From an uncultured Clostridium sp. (GTDB taxonomy: Bacteria > Bacillota > Clostridia > Clostridiales > Clostridiaceae): a stretch of 64,000 nt of DNA. Made by a program: the position numbers and the translations under genes. The stretch covers positions 62,001 to 126,000 of the forward strand of contig NZ_CAMTIG010000003.1 in NCBI RefSeq assembly GCF_947072515.1, given 5' to 3'. Shown here one piece after another: positions 56,752-64,000 of the stretch (its first letter is position 1; each line of letters begins with the position of its first letter). The notes beneath the pieces are model-generated. The model was not told the DNA's origin. It searched no databases and worked only from the letters and a program-made list of their open reading frames with translations.

Positions 56752-58128
56752 ATGGGGGAATTAAACAGAATATTTTTAAGTCAAAAAGAATTTTTTAAAA
56801 GTGGTAAGACGAAAGATTTGGATTTTAGAATAGAAAATTTAAAGAAGTTGAAAAAAGCAATTAAAGAAAATGAAGAAGAGTTTTTAATCGCATTAACAAA
56901 TGATTTAGGAAAAAGTCAATTCGAAGGATATGTAACAGAAATTGGATTAGTTTATGACGAAATAAATCTTCACGTAAAGAAACTGAAAAAATGGGCAAAG
57001 AGAGAAAGAGTTAAAGCTCCTATAGTACATTTTCCAAGTAAAAATTACATATATAAAGAGCCTTATGGAGTATCTTTAATTATAGGACCATTCAATTATC
57101 CTTTTCAATTAATAGTTGCACCATTAGTTGGAGCTATAAGTGGAGGAAATTGTGCTGTTATAAAGCCATCAGAAAGTGCAGTTAATACAGCTAAAACACT
57201 TAAAAAGGTTATAAATAGCATATTTGATGAAGCCTATGTAACAGTTGTTGCAGAAACAGAGGGGAAAGAGGCTGTAACAGAATTAATAAACACACCTTAT
57301 GATAAAATATTTTTCACAGGAAGTGTTGGGGTAGGAAAAATAATAATGCAAGCTGCATCTAAAAATTTAATTCCAGTAACATTAGAACTTGGGGGAAAGA
57401 GTCCATGTATTGTAGACGAAGATGCAAAACTAGAAATGGCGGCAAAAAGAATAGTATGGGGTAAATTTTTAAATGCAGGACAAACTTGCGTAGCACCAGA
57501 TTACTTAATGGTGCATAAGAAAGTAAAAGAAAAATTATTAAAACTTATAGTCAAAGAAATTGAATTACAGTATGGAGTAGACAGAATAAATAACTTAGAG
57601 TATCCAAGAATAATTAGAGAAAGTGATACGGAAAAGTTGAAAAATTACTTTGCTGACGGACATATATATTATGGTGGAGCATATGATATAAATGATAAAT
57701 TTATAGATCCAACAATTCTTACAGAAGTAGCTGTAGATAGTTCGGTAATGACTAATGAAATATTTGGGCCAATATTACCTGTAATAGAATTTTCAGATAC
57801 TAAAGAAGCAGTTGAGTTTGTAAATAGTAGACCAAAACCACTAGCTTTTTATTATTTTTCAGAATCAAATTCCAAAGTAGAAGAAGTTTTAAATGATACT
57901 ACATCAGGTGGAGTAACTATAAATGATACGGTAATTCATGTAGGGCAAACTTCATTACCATTTGGAGGAGTTGGAAATAGTGGAATGGGAGATTATCATG
58001 GTAAAGCAAGTTTTGATGCTTTTTCTCATAGAAGATCAGTAGTAAAAAGAGGTACATTTATAGAATTTAATATAAGATATGCACCTTTTAAAAACAAAAT
58101 AAATTTACTAAGAAGAGTAATGAAATAG
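56752..58128 (+). CDS. Aldehyde dehydrogenase (class 3 / YwdH-like)
   Basis: A 458-residue NAD(P)-dependent aldehyde dehydrogenase. GPFNYPFQLIVAPLVGAISGGN near residue 110, the cofactor-binding FFTGSVGVGK near 186, the general base in LELGGKSP near 211 and the catalytic Cys in NAGQTCVAPDY near 240 are all present. The C-terminal hydrophobic anchor of some class 3 enzymes is not seen. It is not a CoA-acylating type. GAGGTGAGG lies before the ATG. Physiological aldehyde unknown. Confidence 0.93.
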   Translation: MGELNRIFLSQKEFFKSGKTKDLDFRIENLKKLKKAIKENEEEFLIALTNDLGKSQFEGYVTEIGLVYDEINLHVKKLKKWAKRERVKAPIVHFPSKNYIYKEPYGVSLIIGPFNYPFQLIVAPLVGAISGGNCAVIKPSESAVNTAKTLKKVINSIFDEAYVTVVAETEGKEAVTELINTPYDKIFFTGSVGVGKIIMQAASKNLIPVTLELGGKSPCIVDEDAKLEMAAKRIVWGKFLNAGQTCVAPDYLMVHKKVKEKLLKLIVKEIELQYGVDRINNLEYPRIIRESDTEKLKNYFADGHIYYGGAYDINDKFIDPTILTEVAVDSSVMTNEIFGPILPVIEFSDTKEAVEFVNSRPKPLAFYYFSESNSKVEEVLNDTTSGGVTINDTVIHVGQTSLPFGGVGNSGMGDYHGKASFDAFSHRRSVVKRGTFIEFNIRYAPFKNKINLLRRVMK

Positions 58129-58154
58129 ATAATACTAGAATGTTTAAAAACTTT

Positions 58155-58201
58155 AAAAAAGCTACTACAAAATAATTTGAATATTTTGTAGTAGCTTTTC
58201 A
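58155..58201. terminator. Bidirectional terminator
   Basis: A long stem AAAAGCTACTACAAAATA / TATTTTGTAGTAGCTTTT (near perfect) lies between the convergent aldehyde dehydrogenase and MFS genes. Confidence 0.9.
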
Positions 58202-58214
58202 TTTATTAGGAATT

Positions 58215-59885
58215 TTAATTAGTATTACTTTTTTCAGCACCTTTATTTGATAAGAATAGTGAGAAAATAAATGCTACAATACAGAATACTGCAGAAGCTA
58301 AAAATAAATTTCCATATCCTTTATCTAAAGTACTTTGGAATGCTGTTGTTATAGCATCCTTTGAATTAACTAATTGTTGTAAATAATGAGTTTTAAATGC
58401 TAAAAACTCAGGACTCTTAGCAAGCATAGTAGGAACTTTATCAAGTTCAGAAGTAACTAAATTATGCATTAAAGAGTAGATATTATTAGCAGACGCATTT
58501 TGGAATGCTGATGATGTAGCACTTCCTGCCATATTGCCAGCATGGGCCATCATAGAAGATGGTAATTTAGGCATAACTGCTGCTAAATTTTTTGGTACAT
58601 TTTGTGCTGCATTAGATATAAAGTTAACTAAAAGGTTAGGGCCTACAGCAACACCAATTGAACGAACTAATGCTATAGTAGATTGTCCCATTGTTGCTTC
58701 AGATTCAGGAACAAGTGCAAGCATTAAATAATTTAATGGTGTAGCAAAAGTAAATCCAAATCCAGAACCTAAAATAGCAATACCAATTAAAAGATTAGCA
58801 ATACCTGGATGATTTGCAGTTACAAGTGCAAAGTAAAGACATCCTGCAATTGAAATTATAAATCCAAATATAAGTACAAATTTTCCACCAATCTTATCGA
58901 TAAGTTTACCACTTAAAACAGAAGATATTCCCATAAATACAGCAAAAATAGTAGAGAAATATCCACCAGTACCAGACGGTAGTTTCAGAACATTATCACT
59001 AAATTGAGGTAAGAATATTAATGCCATAAGTCCAGCACCAACGATTAAGCTTACGATTAGTACAATAACAATATCTTTATTTTTAAAATAATTTAAATTT
59101 AATACTGGATCTTCAGCACGCTTTTCTGCAAAAATAAAAATAGGGATAAATACTACAAAAATAATTAAATAAGGTAAAACATCTTTAGATGTAAGAGATT
59201 TGTAGAAGTTATCAAATTTTAAATTAGTTAAAGCATACATAATTGAAAGAATTACGATACCTAAAGAAGTAGCACCAAATAAATCTAATTTAGATTTTTT
59301 AGTATTTCCAACACTTTCTTCAAGTTTAAATCCTAAAATTATAACTACAATACTAATTGGAATGTTTATAAAGAATAGAACACCCCAGTTTTTATCACCA
59401 AAAATTTGTAAAAGTGCAGAACCTAAAGTTGGTCCAACAACTGTACAAATTCCAAATATAGCTCCTATAAAACCAAGTGCAGAACCTCTTTTTTCTGGTG
59501 GGAAAGATGTTCCTATATATGTTGTAGCAATTGGCATAATTCCACCACCACCAATAGCTTCAATAACTCTAAAAATAAGAAGCATAGTATAGCTTTCAAA
59601 TATATTAGATAATCCACATAGTAGGGAACCTACTGCGAATAAAATTATTGATATTAAATAAATCTTTTTTCTTCCAAATTTGTCCGAAAGTTTTCCCATA
59701 ATAGGCATTGCAACAGCATATGCAAGTGTATAAATAGTTATCATCCAAATACTTGATGATTGTGAAATATTAAGTCCACCTGCAATAATGTTTCTAGCAG
59801 GAGCAACGATACCAGAATCTAAAGCTCCCATAGCGATACCAAGTAGGAAAACAATCATGGCAACTTTAGTAGATGCTTTTTTCAT
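58215..59885 (-). CDS. MFS multidrug exporter, DHA2 (EmrB/QacA) family
   Basis: A 556-residue membrane transporter with 14 predicted spans driven by the proton gradient. Motif A appears as GKLSDKFGRKKIYL near residue 65 and motif C as GAIFGICTVVGPTLGSAL near 140. A long polar loop rich in Ala/Ser/Met (~430-510) lies before the last span. The start ATG 59885 follows AAGGAG at 10 bases; a longer in-frame reading upstream has no binding site. It is divergent from the TetR-type gene at 60026, which probably represses it. Confidence 0.92.
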   Translation of the reverse strand: MKKASTKVAMIVFLLGIAMGALDSGIVAPARNIIAGGLNISQSSSIWMITIYTLAYAVAMPIMGKLSDKFGRKKIYLISIILFAVGSLLCGLSNIFESYTMLLIFRVIEAIGGGGIMPIATTYIGTSFPPEKRGSALGFIGAIFGICTVVGPTLGSALLQIFGDKNWGVLFFINIPISIVVIILGFKLEESVGNTKKSKLDLFGATSLGIVILSIMYALTNLKFDNFYKSLTSKDVLPYLIIFVVFIPIFIFAEKRAEDPVLNLNYFKNKDIVIVLIVSLIVGAGLMALIFLPQFSDNVLKLPSGTGGYFSTIFAVFMGISSVLSGKLIDKIGGKFVLIFGFIISIAGCLYFALVTANHPGIANLLIGIAILGSGFGFTFATPLNYLMLALVPESEATMGQSTIALVRSIGVAVGPNLLVNFISNAAQNVPKNLAAVMPKLPSSMMAHAGNMAGSATSSAFQNASANNIYSLMHNLVTSELDKVPTMLAKSPEFLAFKTHYLQQLVNSKDAITTAFQSTLDKGYGNLFLASAVFCIVAFIFSLFLSNKGAEKSNTN

Positions 59886-59925
59886 GTTGTTTTCACTCCT
59901 TAAAATTTTTCTTTTGTAAAAAAGA

Positions 59926-59945
59926 ACTGTCACATTTGTGACAGT
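59926..59945. promoter_or_regulatory. Perfect palindromic TetR operator
   Basis: ACTGTCACA-tt-TGTGACAGT, 9-base perfect arms. It lies between the divergent MFS and tetR genes and overlaps the -35 of the tetR promoter. Confidence 0.85.
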
Positions 59946-59964
59946 CGATAAACTAGATTATAAT
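59936..59964 (+). promoter_or_regulatory. Promoter of the tetR-like gene
   Basis: A -35 TTGTGA (59936-59941), 17-base spacer and perfect -10 TATAAT (59959-59964). Confidence 0.7.
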
Positions 59965-60025
59965 GATATAGAAAAGTATAGTCAATAGATTAGGAGGAAC
60001 TTATACAGAAGAGGAGATTTGTGTC

Positions 60026-60571
60026 ATGGAAAATATAACTAAAAGAAATAGGAAATCAATAGAGCTTATATGTAATGCAATGTTTAAGTTATTAAAAGAA
60101 AAAGATTTTAAAAGTATATCTATAACAGAATTGTGTGAAGAGGCACAGCTAGCTAGAAAAACATTTTATAGAAACTTTGAATCAAAAGAAGATGTTATAA
60201 AGAAAAGTATAGATTATATGTTTAAGCAGTTAGGAAAACGAATAAAATTTGATAAGAATATGGAACCTAAAAAAATTACATTAGAATATTTTAATTTTTG
60301 GTATGAAAATAGAGAATTTTTAAAACTTATTTTAAAAAATGATTTATTTAATATATTAAATAGCCAATATGATTTATATATAAAGGTTTTTAGAAAGATT
60401 ATGTGTGGGGAAGAGGAGATGAGTAGGGAATTAGAATATACCATAATATTTGCATCCGGAGGTTATTGGAATGTTTTACAGCATTGGGTTAGAAAAGATT
60501 TTAAAGATGATCCTAAAGATCTTGCAAAAATGTGGGAAAAGCATTTTGATAAAATAAGATGTAAAGTATAA
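60026..60571 (+). CDS. TetR/AcrR-family regulator
   Basis: A 181-residue regulator. Residues ~8-58 form the TetR helix-turn-helix (FKSISITELCEEAQLARKTFYRNFESKEDVI). Residues ~75-178 form a ligand-binding domain (TetR_C-type, ending WVRKDFKDDPKDLAKMWEKHF). GAGGAG lies 10 bases before the ATG. It probably represses itself and the divergent exporter through the palindrome at 59926-59945. Inducer unknown. Confidence 0.92.
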   Translation: MENITKRNRKSIELICNAMFKLLKEKDFKSISITELCEEAQLARKTFYRNFESKEDVIKKSIDYMFKQLGKRIKFDKNMEPKKITLEYFNFWYENREFLKLILKNDLFNILNSQYDLYIKVFRKIMCGEEEMSRELEYTIIFASGGYWNVLQHWVRKDFKDDPKDLAKMWEKHFDKIRCKV

Positions 60572-60572
60572 A

Positions 60573-60604
60573 TAAAAGGACTCGCATTTTAGCGAGTCCT
60601 TAAA
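60573..60604. terminator. Bidirectional terminator
   Basis: The stem AAGGACTCGC / GCGAGTCCTT with a short loop lies between the convergent tetR-like and P-type ATPase genes. Confidence 0.9.
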
Positions 60605-60611
60605 ATAAAGG

Positions 60612-63209
60612 TTATTTGTATCTAATCATTTTAACTATTTGAATTATAACTGTTGGTAAGAATGCGAATAAGTAAATGAAACCAACAGAAGAAGCTGATA
60701 ATGGTGATATTTCAAATAATCCTCTAAATACAGGTACAAATAAGATTATATTTAATAATACTACACCTGTTATAAATGCATACCAGCTAAATTTATTTGT
60801 AAATAGTCCAAGTTTAAATATAGATTCTTTGCCTCTACAGTTAAATCCATGGAATAATCTAGCTAAACATAATGTTGCAAAGGCCATTGTGCTTGCAACA
60901 CCATAGCTTGTTTTTGAACCTATATAAAAAGCTAACATTGTAAAGATTGCGATAACAACACCTTCGAAGGCAATATCTTTAATAAAGCTTTTAGTTAAGA
61001 TAGATTCTTTACTATCTCTAGGTTTTTCTTTAAGAATATTTTTACTTCCTTTTTCAACACCTATTGCTATAGCAGGTAAGCTATCAGTAACAAGATTTAT
61101 AAATAATAAGTGTACTGGTGCAAATGGTGCAGGTAATGCAGCTAATGAAGCATATAAAACAGCTATTATAGCAGAAGTATTACCAGATAAAAGGAATTTT
61201 ATTGAGTTTTTGATATTAGCATAAACATTTCTACCGTTAGCAACAGATTTTACAATAGTTGCAAAGTTATCGTCAGTTAAAATCATTGAAGAAGCATCTT
61301 TAGAAACTTCAGTACCAGTAATCCCCATTGCAATACCGATATCAGCTTGTTTTAAGGCCGGAGCATCATTAACTCCATCACCGGTCATAGCAACAATTTT
61401 ACCTTTGTTTTGCCAAGCGTTAACTATTCTGATTTTGTGCTCTGGAGAAACCCTTGCATAAACTGAAATATGTTCTAGCTTTTCCATAAGCTCATCTTCA
61501 GACATTTTATTTAATTCTAATCCTTCTACAGCTAAATCACCTTCTTTAAAGATTCCAATTTGTTTAGCGATAGCAGAAGCAGTGATTTTATGGTCACCAG
61601 TAATCATGATTGGTTTAATTCCAGCTGATATACAATCAGTAACTGCTTGAGCAGATTCCACTCTTGGAGGATCAATCATAGAAATTAATCCGATGAAAGT
61701 ATAACCATATTCATCATCAAGAGTTATATCTTTAACAGAAGGAAGTTCTTTGTAGGCAAAAGCTAAAACTCTTAAACCATTTTGAGAAAGATCCATATTT
61801 GTTTGAATGATTTTTTGTTTATCTTCAGGAGTTATTTCTCTAACACCTTCAGATGTTTTAATAAATTGAAGTCTATCTAAAAGAACATCAAAAGCTCCTT
61901 TAGTAAAAAGAGTAGTCTTATTATTAAAATCGTGAAGAGTACTCATAAGTTTCCTATCAGAATCAAAAGGAATTTCTCTTAAACGTTCAATACCTTGTCT
62001 GAAAGTAGTTTCTTTAATATTGTATAGGTGACCTAAATTAACTAAAGCTACTTCAGTTGGATCACCAAGTTCATTTCCATCTACAGATGTAGAATCATTA
62101 CAAAGAATACAACTAGTAAGTAGGTATTCATGAACTTCATTATCAAGTTTTAAATCTTCAGAATTGATTAAAGTTCCATCTACATAAAGTTGTTTAGTAG
62201 TCATTTTATTTTGAGTTAAAGTACCTGTTTTATCAGAACAGATAATTGATACTGAACCAAGACCTTCAACAGCTTTTAAAGATTTAATAATAGCATTTTC
62301 AGTTGCCATTTTTTGAGTTCCTAAAGCTAATACTATAGTAACGATAGAACTTAAAGCTTCTGGAATAGCAGCAACAGCTAAAGCAACTGCAAACATTAAT
62401 GATTCAAGCATTGGAGTTCCTCTGTAAACACTTAAAGCAAAAACTAGAGCACAAATAACAAGAATTATAATAGCAAGTTTTTTAGAGAAATCATCAAGAG
62501 AGATTTGAAGTGGTGTTTTCTTTTCTTGAGTTTGTTCCATTAAAGTTGCTATTTTTCCAAGCTCCGTATTCATACCAGTAGAGGTAACTACTACCAAAGC
62601 ACGTCCATAAGTAACAAGTGAACTAGAGAAAACCATATTTTTTTGGTCACCAAGAGCAACTTCTTCTTTATCGATAAAATCAGAGAATTTAGTTACACTT
62701 TCAGATTCACCAGTTAGGGCGCTTTCATTAACTTGAAGGGAATAATTTTCAATTATTCTACCATCAGCGCAAACTAGATCACCAGCCTCTAGTATTAAAA
62801 TATCACCTGGAATTACATCAGCAGATGGAATTTCAAGTTTTTGTCCATCACGCATAACTTTAGCAAGTGGGGCGGATAGGGCTTTTAAACTATTCAGGGA
62901 TTGTTCAGCTTTAACATGTTGTACAGTACCTAAGATTGCATTAAGGATAATAACAACAAAGATAACAAGTGTACTTTCTATATGTCCTGCAACCATAGAA
63001 ATAATACCAGCAATTACTAGTATAAATACTAGTAAGTCTTTGAATTGCTCAAAAAATACTTGGACTGTACTTTTCTTTTTCTTTTCATTTAAAACATTTT
63101 TTCCAAATGTTTCAGAATTCTTTTCAAGATTTTCTTTTGATAATCCTTCTTTAGAAGTATTAAAAAATGCAAGGATATCAACTACAGATTTGTTGAAAAA
63201 ATTATTCAT
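60612..63209 (-). CDS. P-type cation ATPase (P2, Ca2+/Mn2+ exporter type)
   Basis: An 865-residue P2-type ATPase, annotated in general as calcium-translocating. The N-terminal cation ATPase domain, the actuator motif LTGESESV near 164, the M4 motif AAIPEALSSIVTIVLALG near 285, the phosphorylation site SDKTGTLTQNKMTT near 325, and MTGDGVNDAPALKQADIGIAMG near 615 are present; about ten spans. M4 reads PEAL, where calcium pumps of the SERCA type read PEGL. A Mn2+-sensing yybP-ykoY riboswitch precedes it, so Mn2+ export is the more likely job. AAAGGAG precedes the ATG. Confidence 0.92.
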   Translation of the reverse strand: MNNFFNKSVVDILAFFNTSKEGLSKENLEKNSETFGKNVLNEKKKKSTVQVFFEQFKDLLVFILVIAGIISMVAGHIESTLVIFVVIILNAILGTVQHVKAEQSLNSLKALSAPLAKVMRDGQKLEIPSADVIPGDILILEAGDLVCADGRIIENYSLQVNESALTGESESVTKFSDFIDKEEVALGDQKNMVFSSSLVTYGRALVVVTSTGMNTELGKIATLMEQTQEKKTPLQISLDDFSKKLAIIILVICALVFALSVYRGTPMLESLMFAVALAVAAIPEALSSIVTIVLALGTQKMATENAIIKSLKAVEGLGSVSIICSDKTGTLTQNKMTTKQLYVDGTLINSEDLKLDNEVHEYLLTSCILCNDSTSVDGNELGDPTEVALVNLGHLYNIKETTFRQGIERLREIPFDSDRKLMSTLHDFNNKTTLFTKGAFDVLLDRLQFIKTSEGVREITPEDKQKIIQTNMDLSQNGLRVLAFAYKELPSVKDITLDDEYGYTFIGLISMIDPPRVESAQAVTDCISAGIKPIMITGDHKITASAIAKQIGIFKEGDLAVEGLELNKMSEDELMEKLEHISVYARVSPEHKIRIVNAWQNKGKIVAMTGDGVNDAPALKQADIGIAMGITGTEVSKDASSMILTDDNFATIVKSVANGRNVYANIKNSIKFLLSGNTSAIIAVLYASLAALPAPFAPVHLLFINLVTDSLPAIAIGVEKGSKNILKEKPRDSKESILTKSFIKDIAFEGVVIAIFTMLAFYIGSKTSYGVASTMAFATLCLARLFHGFNCRGKESIFKLGLFTNKFSWYAFITGVVLLNIILFVPVFRGLFEISPLSASSVGFIYLFAFLPTVIIQIVKMIRYK

Positions 63210-63403
63210 AATAAAACTCCTTTCAGGTTTAGCATAATTAATGTAAGAGTAGTTTTAAAAGATTTATAGCTGTTTAAAATTTTACCTAAATAATAACTTA
63301 GTATAGCTAATAGACTATGATTTTATACTTTTAAGTGTATGAGTATAATTCTAAGTGATTATTAAAATTAGCAAGTTAATCTAATAAAAGAATATTTTTA
63401 CGT

Positions 63404-63465
63404 TAAAAAAGACTTTTAATATAAGCATTTAAAAATAAAATTTTAAAAACTTATATTAAAAGTCT
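63404..63465 (-). terminator. Riboswitch-controlled terminator
   Basis: On the minus strand a 16-bp stem AGACTTTTAATATAAG / CTTATATTAAAAGTCT (63450-63465 and 63410-63425) is followed by T6. Its 5' arm includes the 3' strand of aptamer helix P1 (63456-63462), so aptamer and terminator are mutually exclusive. Confidence 0.85.
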
Positions 63466-63546
63466 CGTAACCTAAAAATACAGGTATATAACACCAGACT
63501 AAAAGTCGAGATTGTTGATGTTATATTTACTACTACTCCCTCTTAA
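63456..63546 (-). promoter_or_regulatory. yybP-ykoY (Mn2+) riboswitch
   Basis: On the minus strand: AAGAGGGAGTAG (the conserved GGGGAGUAG element), ATCAACA (the Mn-binding loop), an internal arm, then ACGAGACTTTTAA (the conserved GCAAGACC-like 3' element). P1 pairs TTAAGAG with CTTTTAA. Mn2+ binding should stabilise P1 and prevent the downstream terminator, turning the exporter on. Confidence 0.82.
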
Positions 63547-63578
63547 CAGCTCAATAGCTTATTTAGATTTATATTTTA

Positions 63579-63607
63579 ATATTAAATTATATTCATAAAA
63601 ATGTCAA
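63579..63607 (-). promoter_or_regulatory. Promoter of the P-type ATPase transcript
   Basis: On the minus strand a -35 TTGACA (63602-63607), 17-base spacer and -10 TAATAT (63579-63584). The start would be near 63572, 25 bases before the riboswitch. Confidence 0.65.
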
Positions 63608-63841
63608 TATTTCGTAAAAAAATATTTTTTTAGTTAAATAAAGTGGTAAATAAAAGATTTTAAGTAATAAACATCTAAAATAGGAATTAAGTAAAGTCAT
63701 TAAGCAATATATTTATAAAATCATAAATAAAAAGGAAAGAAAGCAGAACATATTAGCTTGAAAAATAATTTGATAGTGCAATAATTAATTTAAGGTAAAA
63801 AATATAAAAAATTCTAAAAAAAGATAAAAGAGGGGAAGTTT

Positions 63842-64000
63842 ATGAAAACATTTTTTGAGAAAGTTATAGAAAAATTAAAAGATTTAGATGAAGTAGAATT
63901 AATAATGTTAGGAGGATCAAGGGCAGTTAGTAAAAATGATCAATTATCTGATTATGATGTATATGTATATTCGAATAGGAAAATAGATATTGAGAAGAGA
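63842..64000 (+). CDS. Nucleotidyltransferase-domain protein, N-terminal part
   Basis: Only the first 53 residues are in the window. LIMLGGSRAVSKNDQLSDYDVYVY carries the nucleotidyltransferase GGSRA...SDYDVYVY signature (Gly-Ser and the two metal-binding Asp). This fits a Polbeta-type or aminoglycoside-adenylyltransferase-like domain; the substrate cannot be judged from this piece. AGAGGGG lies before the ATG. Confidence 0.75.
   Translation, partial: MKTFFEKVIEKLKDLDEVELIMLGGSRAVSKNDQLSDYDVYVYSNRKIDIEKR

Larger units (their letters stand above)
63210..63841. other. 632-base intergenic region with Mn2+ riboswitch
   Basis: It contains, in minus-strand order, a promoter, the yybP-ykoY riboswitch and its terminator, then ~200 bases of untranslated leader (63210-63404) in which I see nothing further. 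The plus-strand promoter of the gene at 63842 must lie in 63610-63830, but no clear -35/-10 pair stands out. Confidence 0.6.

Overview
This is a very AT-rich window (by eye under 30% GC) of ordinary chromosomal DNA. Strong AAGGAGG-type ribosome binding sites, frequent ATA/AGA codons, short intergenic spaces and compact intrinsic terminators point to a low-GC Firmicute. The gene content points to Clostridium sensu stricto (cluster I): butyrate kinase, an Etf-linked lactate dehydrogenase operon, DUF4317, a glmS ribozyme, a T-box on thrS and a yybP-ykoY riboswitch. The species cannot be named from this sequence alone. I see no tRNA, rRNA, CRISPR array, transposase or prophage.

Layout. 1-2750: end of butyrate kinase, a TrpR-like small regulator, glmM. 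2790-5840: a small hypothetical gene, a LytTR regulator with a LiaF-like membrane protein, and DUF4317 on the opposite strand. 6420-12560: kdpFABC, followed past a terminator by a KdpD that has only its sensor half, then a membrane-tethered XRE regulator. 12667-16790: an ICMT-like methyltransferase, a YjeM-type amino acid permease, and a second LytTR regulator plus membrane-protein pair. 17000-24935: a branched-chain amino acid operon ilvN-leuCDB-ilvD-ilvB-ilvC behind a consensus promoter and an attenuator; leuA is missing. 25041-26323: two tandem enterocin A-type bacteriocin immunity genes with no bacteriocin gene, and a small membrane protein. 26528-31094: a YgjP metallopeptidase, a Tim44-like membrane protein, thiT under a TPP riboswitch, and a vanY-capA pair. 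31311-35072: iscS-thiI and a lone PTS EIIC. 35139-39182: a MarR-controlled heterodimeric ABC exporter. 39328-42031: a GIY-YIG protein, then glmS behind its self-cleaving ribozyme, with a 51-residue protein after it. 42191-46048: a Nim-like flavoprotein and lctBCD. 46090-50402: a large membrane-anchored protein of unknown function, RidA, 5-formyl-THF cyclo-ligase and MetY. 50458-53682 (minus strand): thrS under a T-box, an HNH protein, ispF. 53947-55789: an unusual SigI/RsgI-like fusion and rluF. 56009-64000: a secreted DUF3298 protein lying in a cluster of DnaA boxes, an aldehyde dehydrogenase, a divergent TetR/MFS efflux pair, a P-type ATPase under a Mn2+ (yybP-ykoY) riboswitch, and the start of a nucleotidyltransferase.

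How the genes work together. Amino-sugar synthesis is represented by glmM and glmS. Potassium uptake is a complete KdpFABC pump but with no histidine kinase or KdpE here. Sulfur transfer (IscS-ThiI) lies near thiamine uptake (ThiT). Energy metabolism is butyrate formation plus Etf-coupled lactate oxidation. Several genes answer to RNA switches (TPP, glucosamine-6-phosphate, uncharged tRNA, Mn2+).

The items I consider most worth following up are the SigI-C/RsgI-N fusion at 53947-54990, the DnaA-box cluster at 55886-56106, and the tandem immunity genes whose differences are concentrated in the specificity half.
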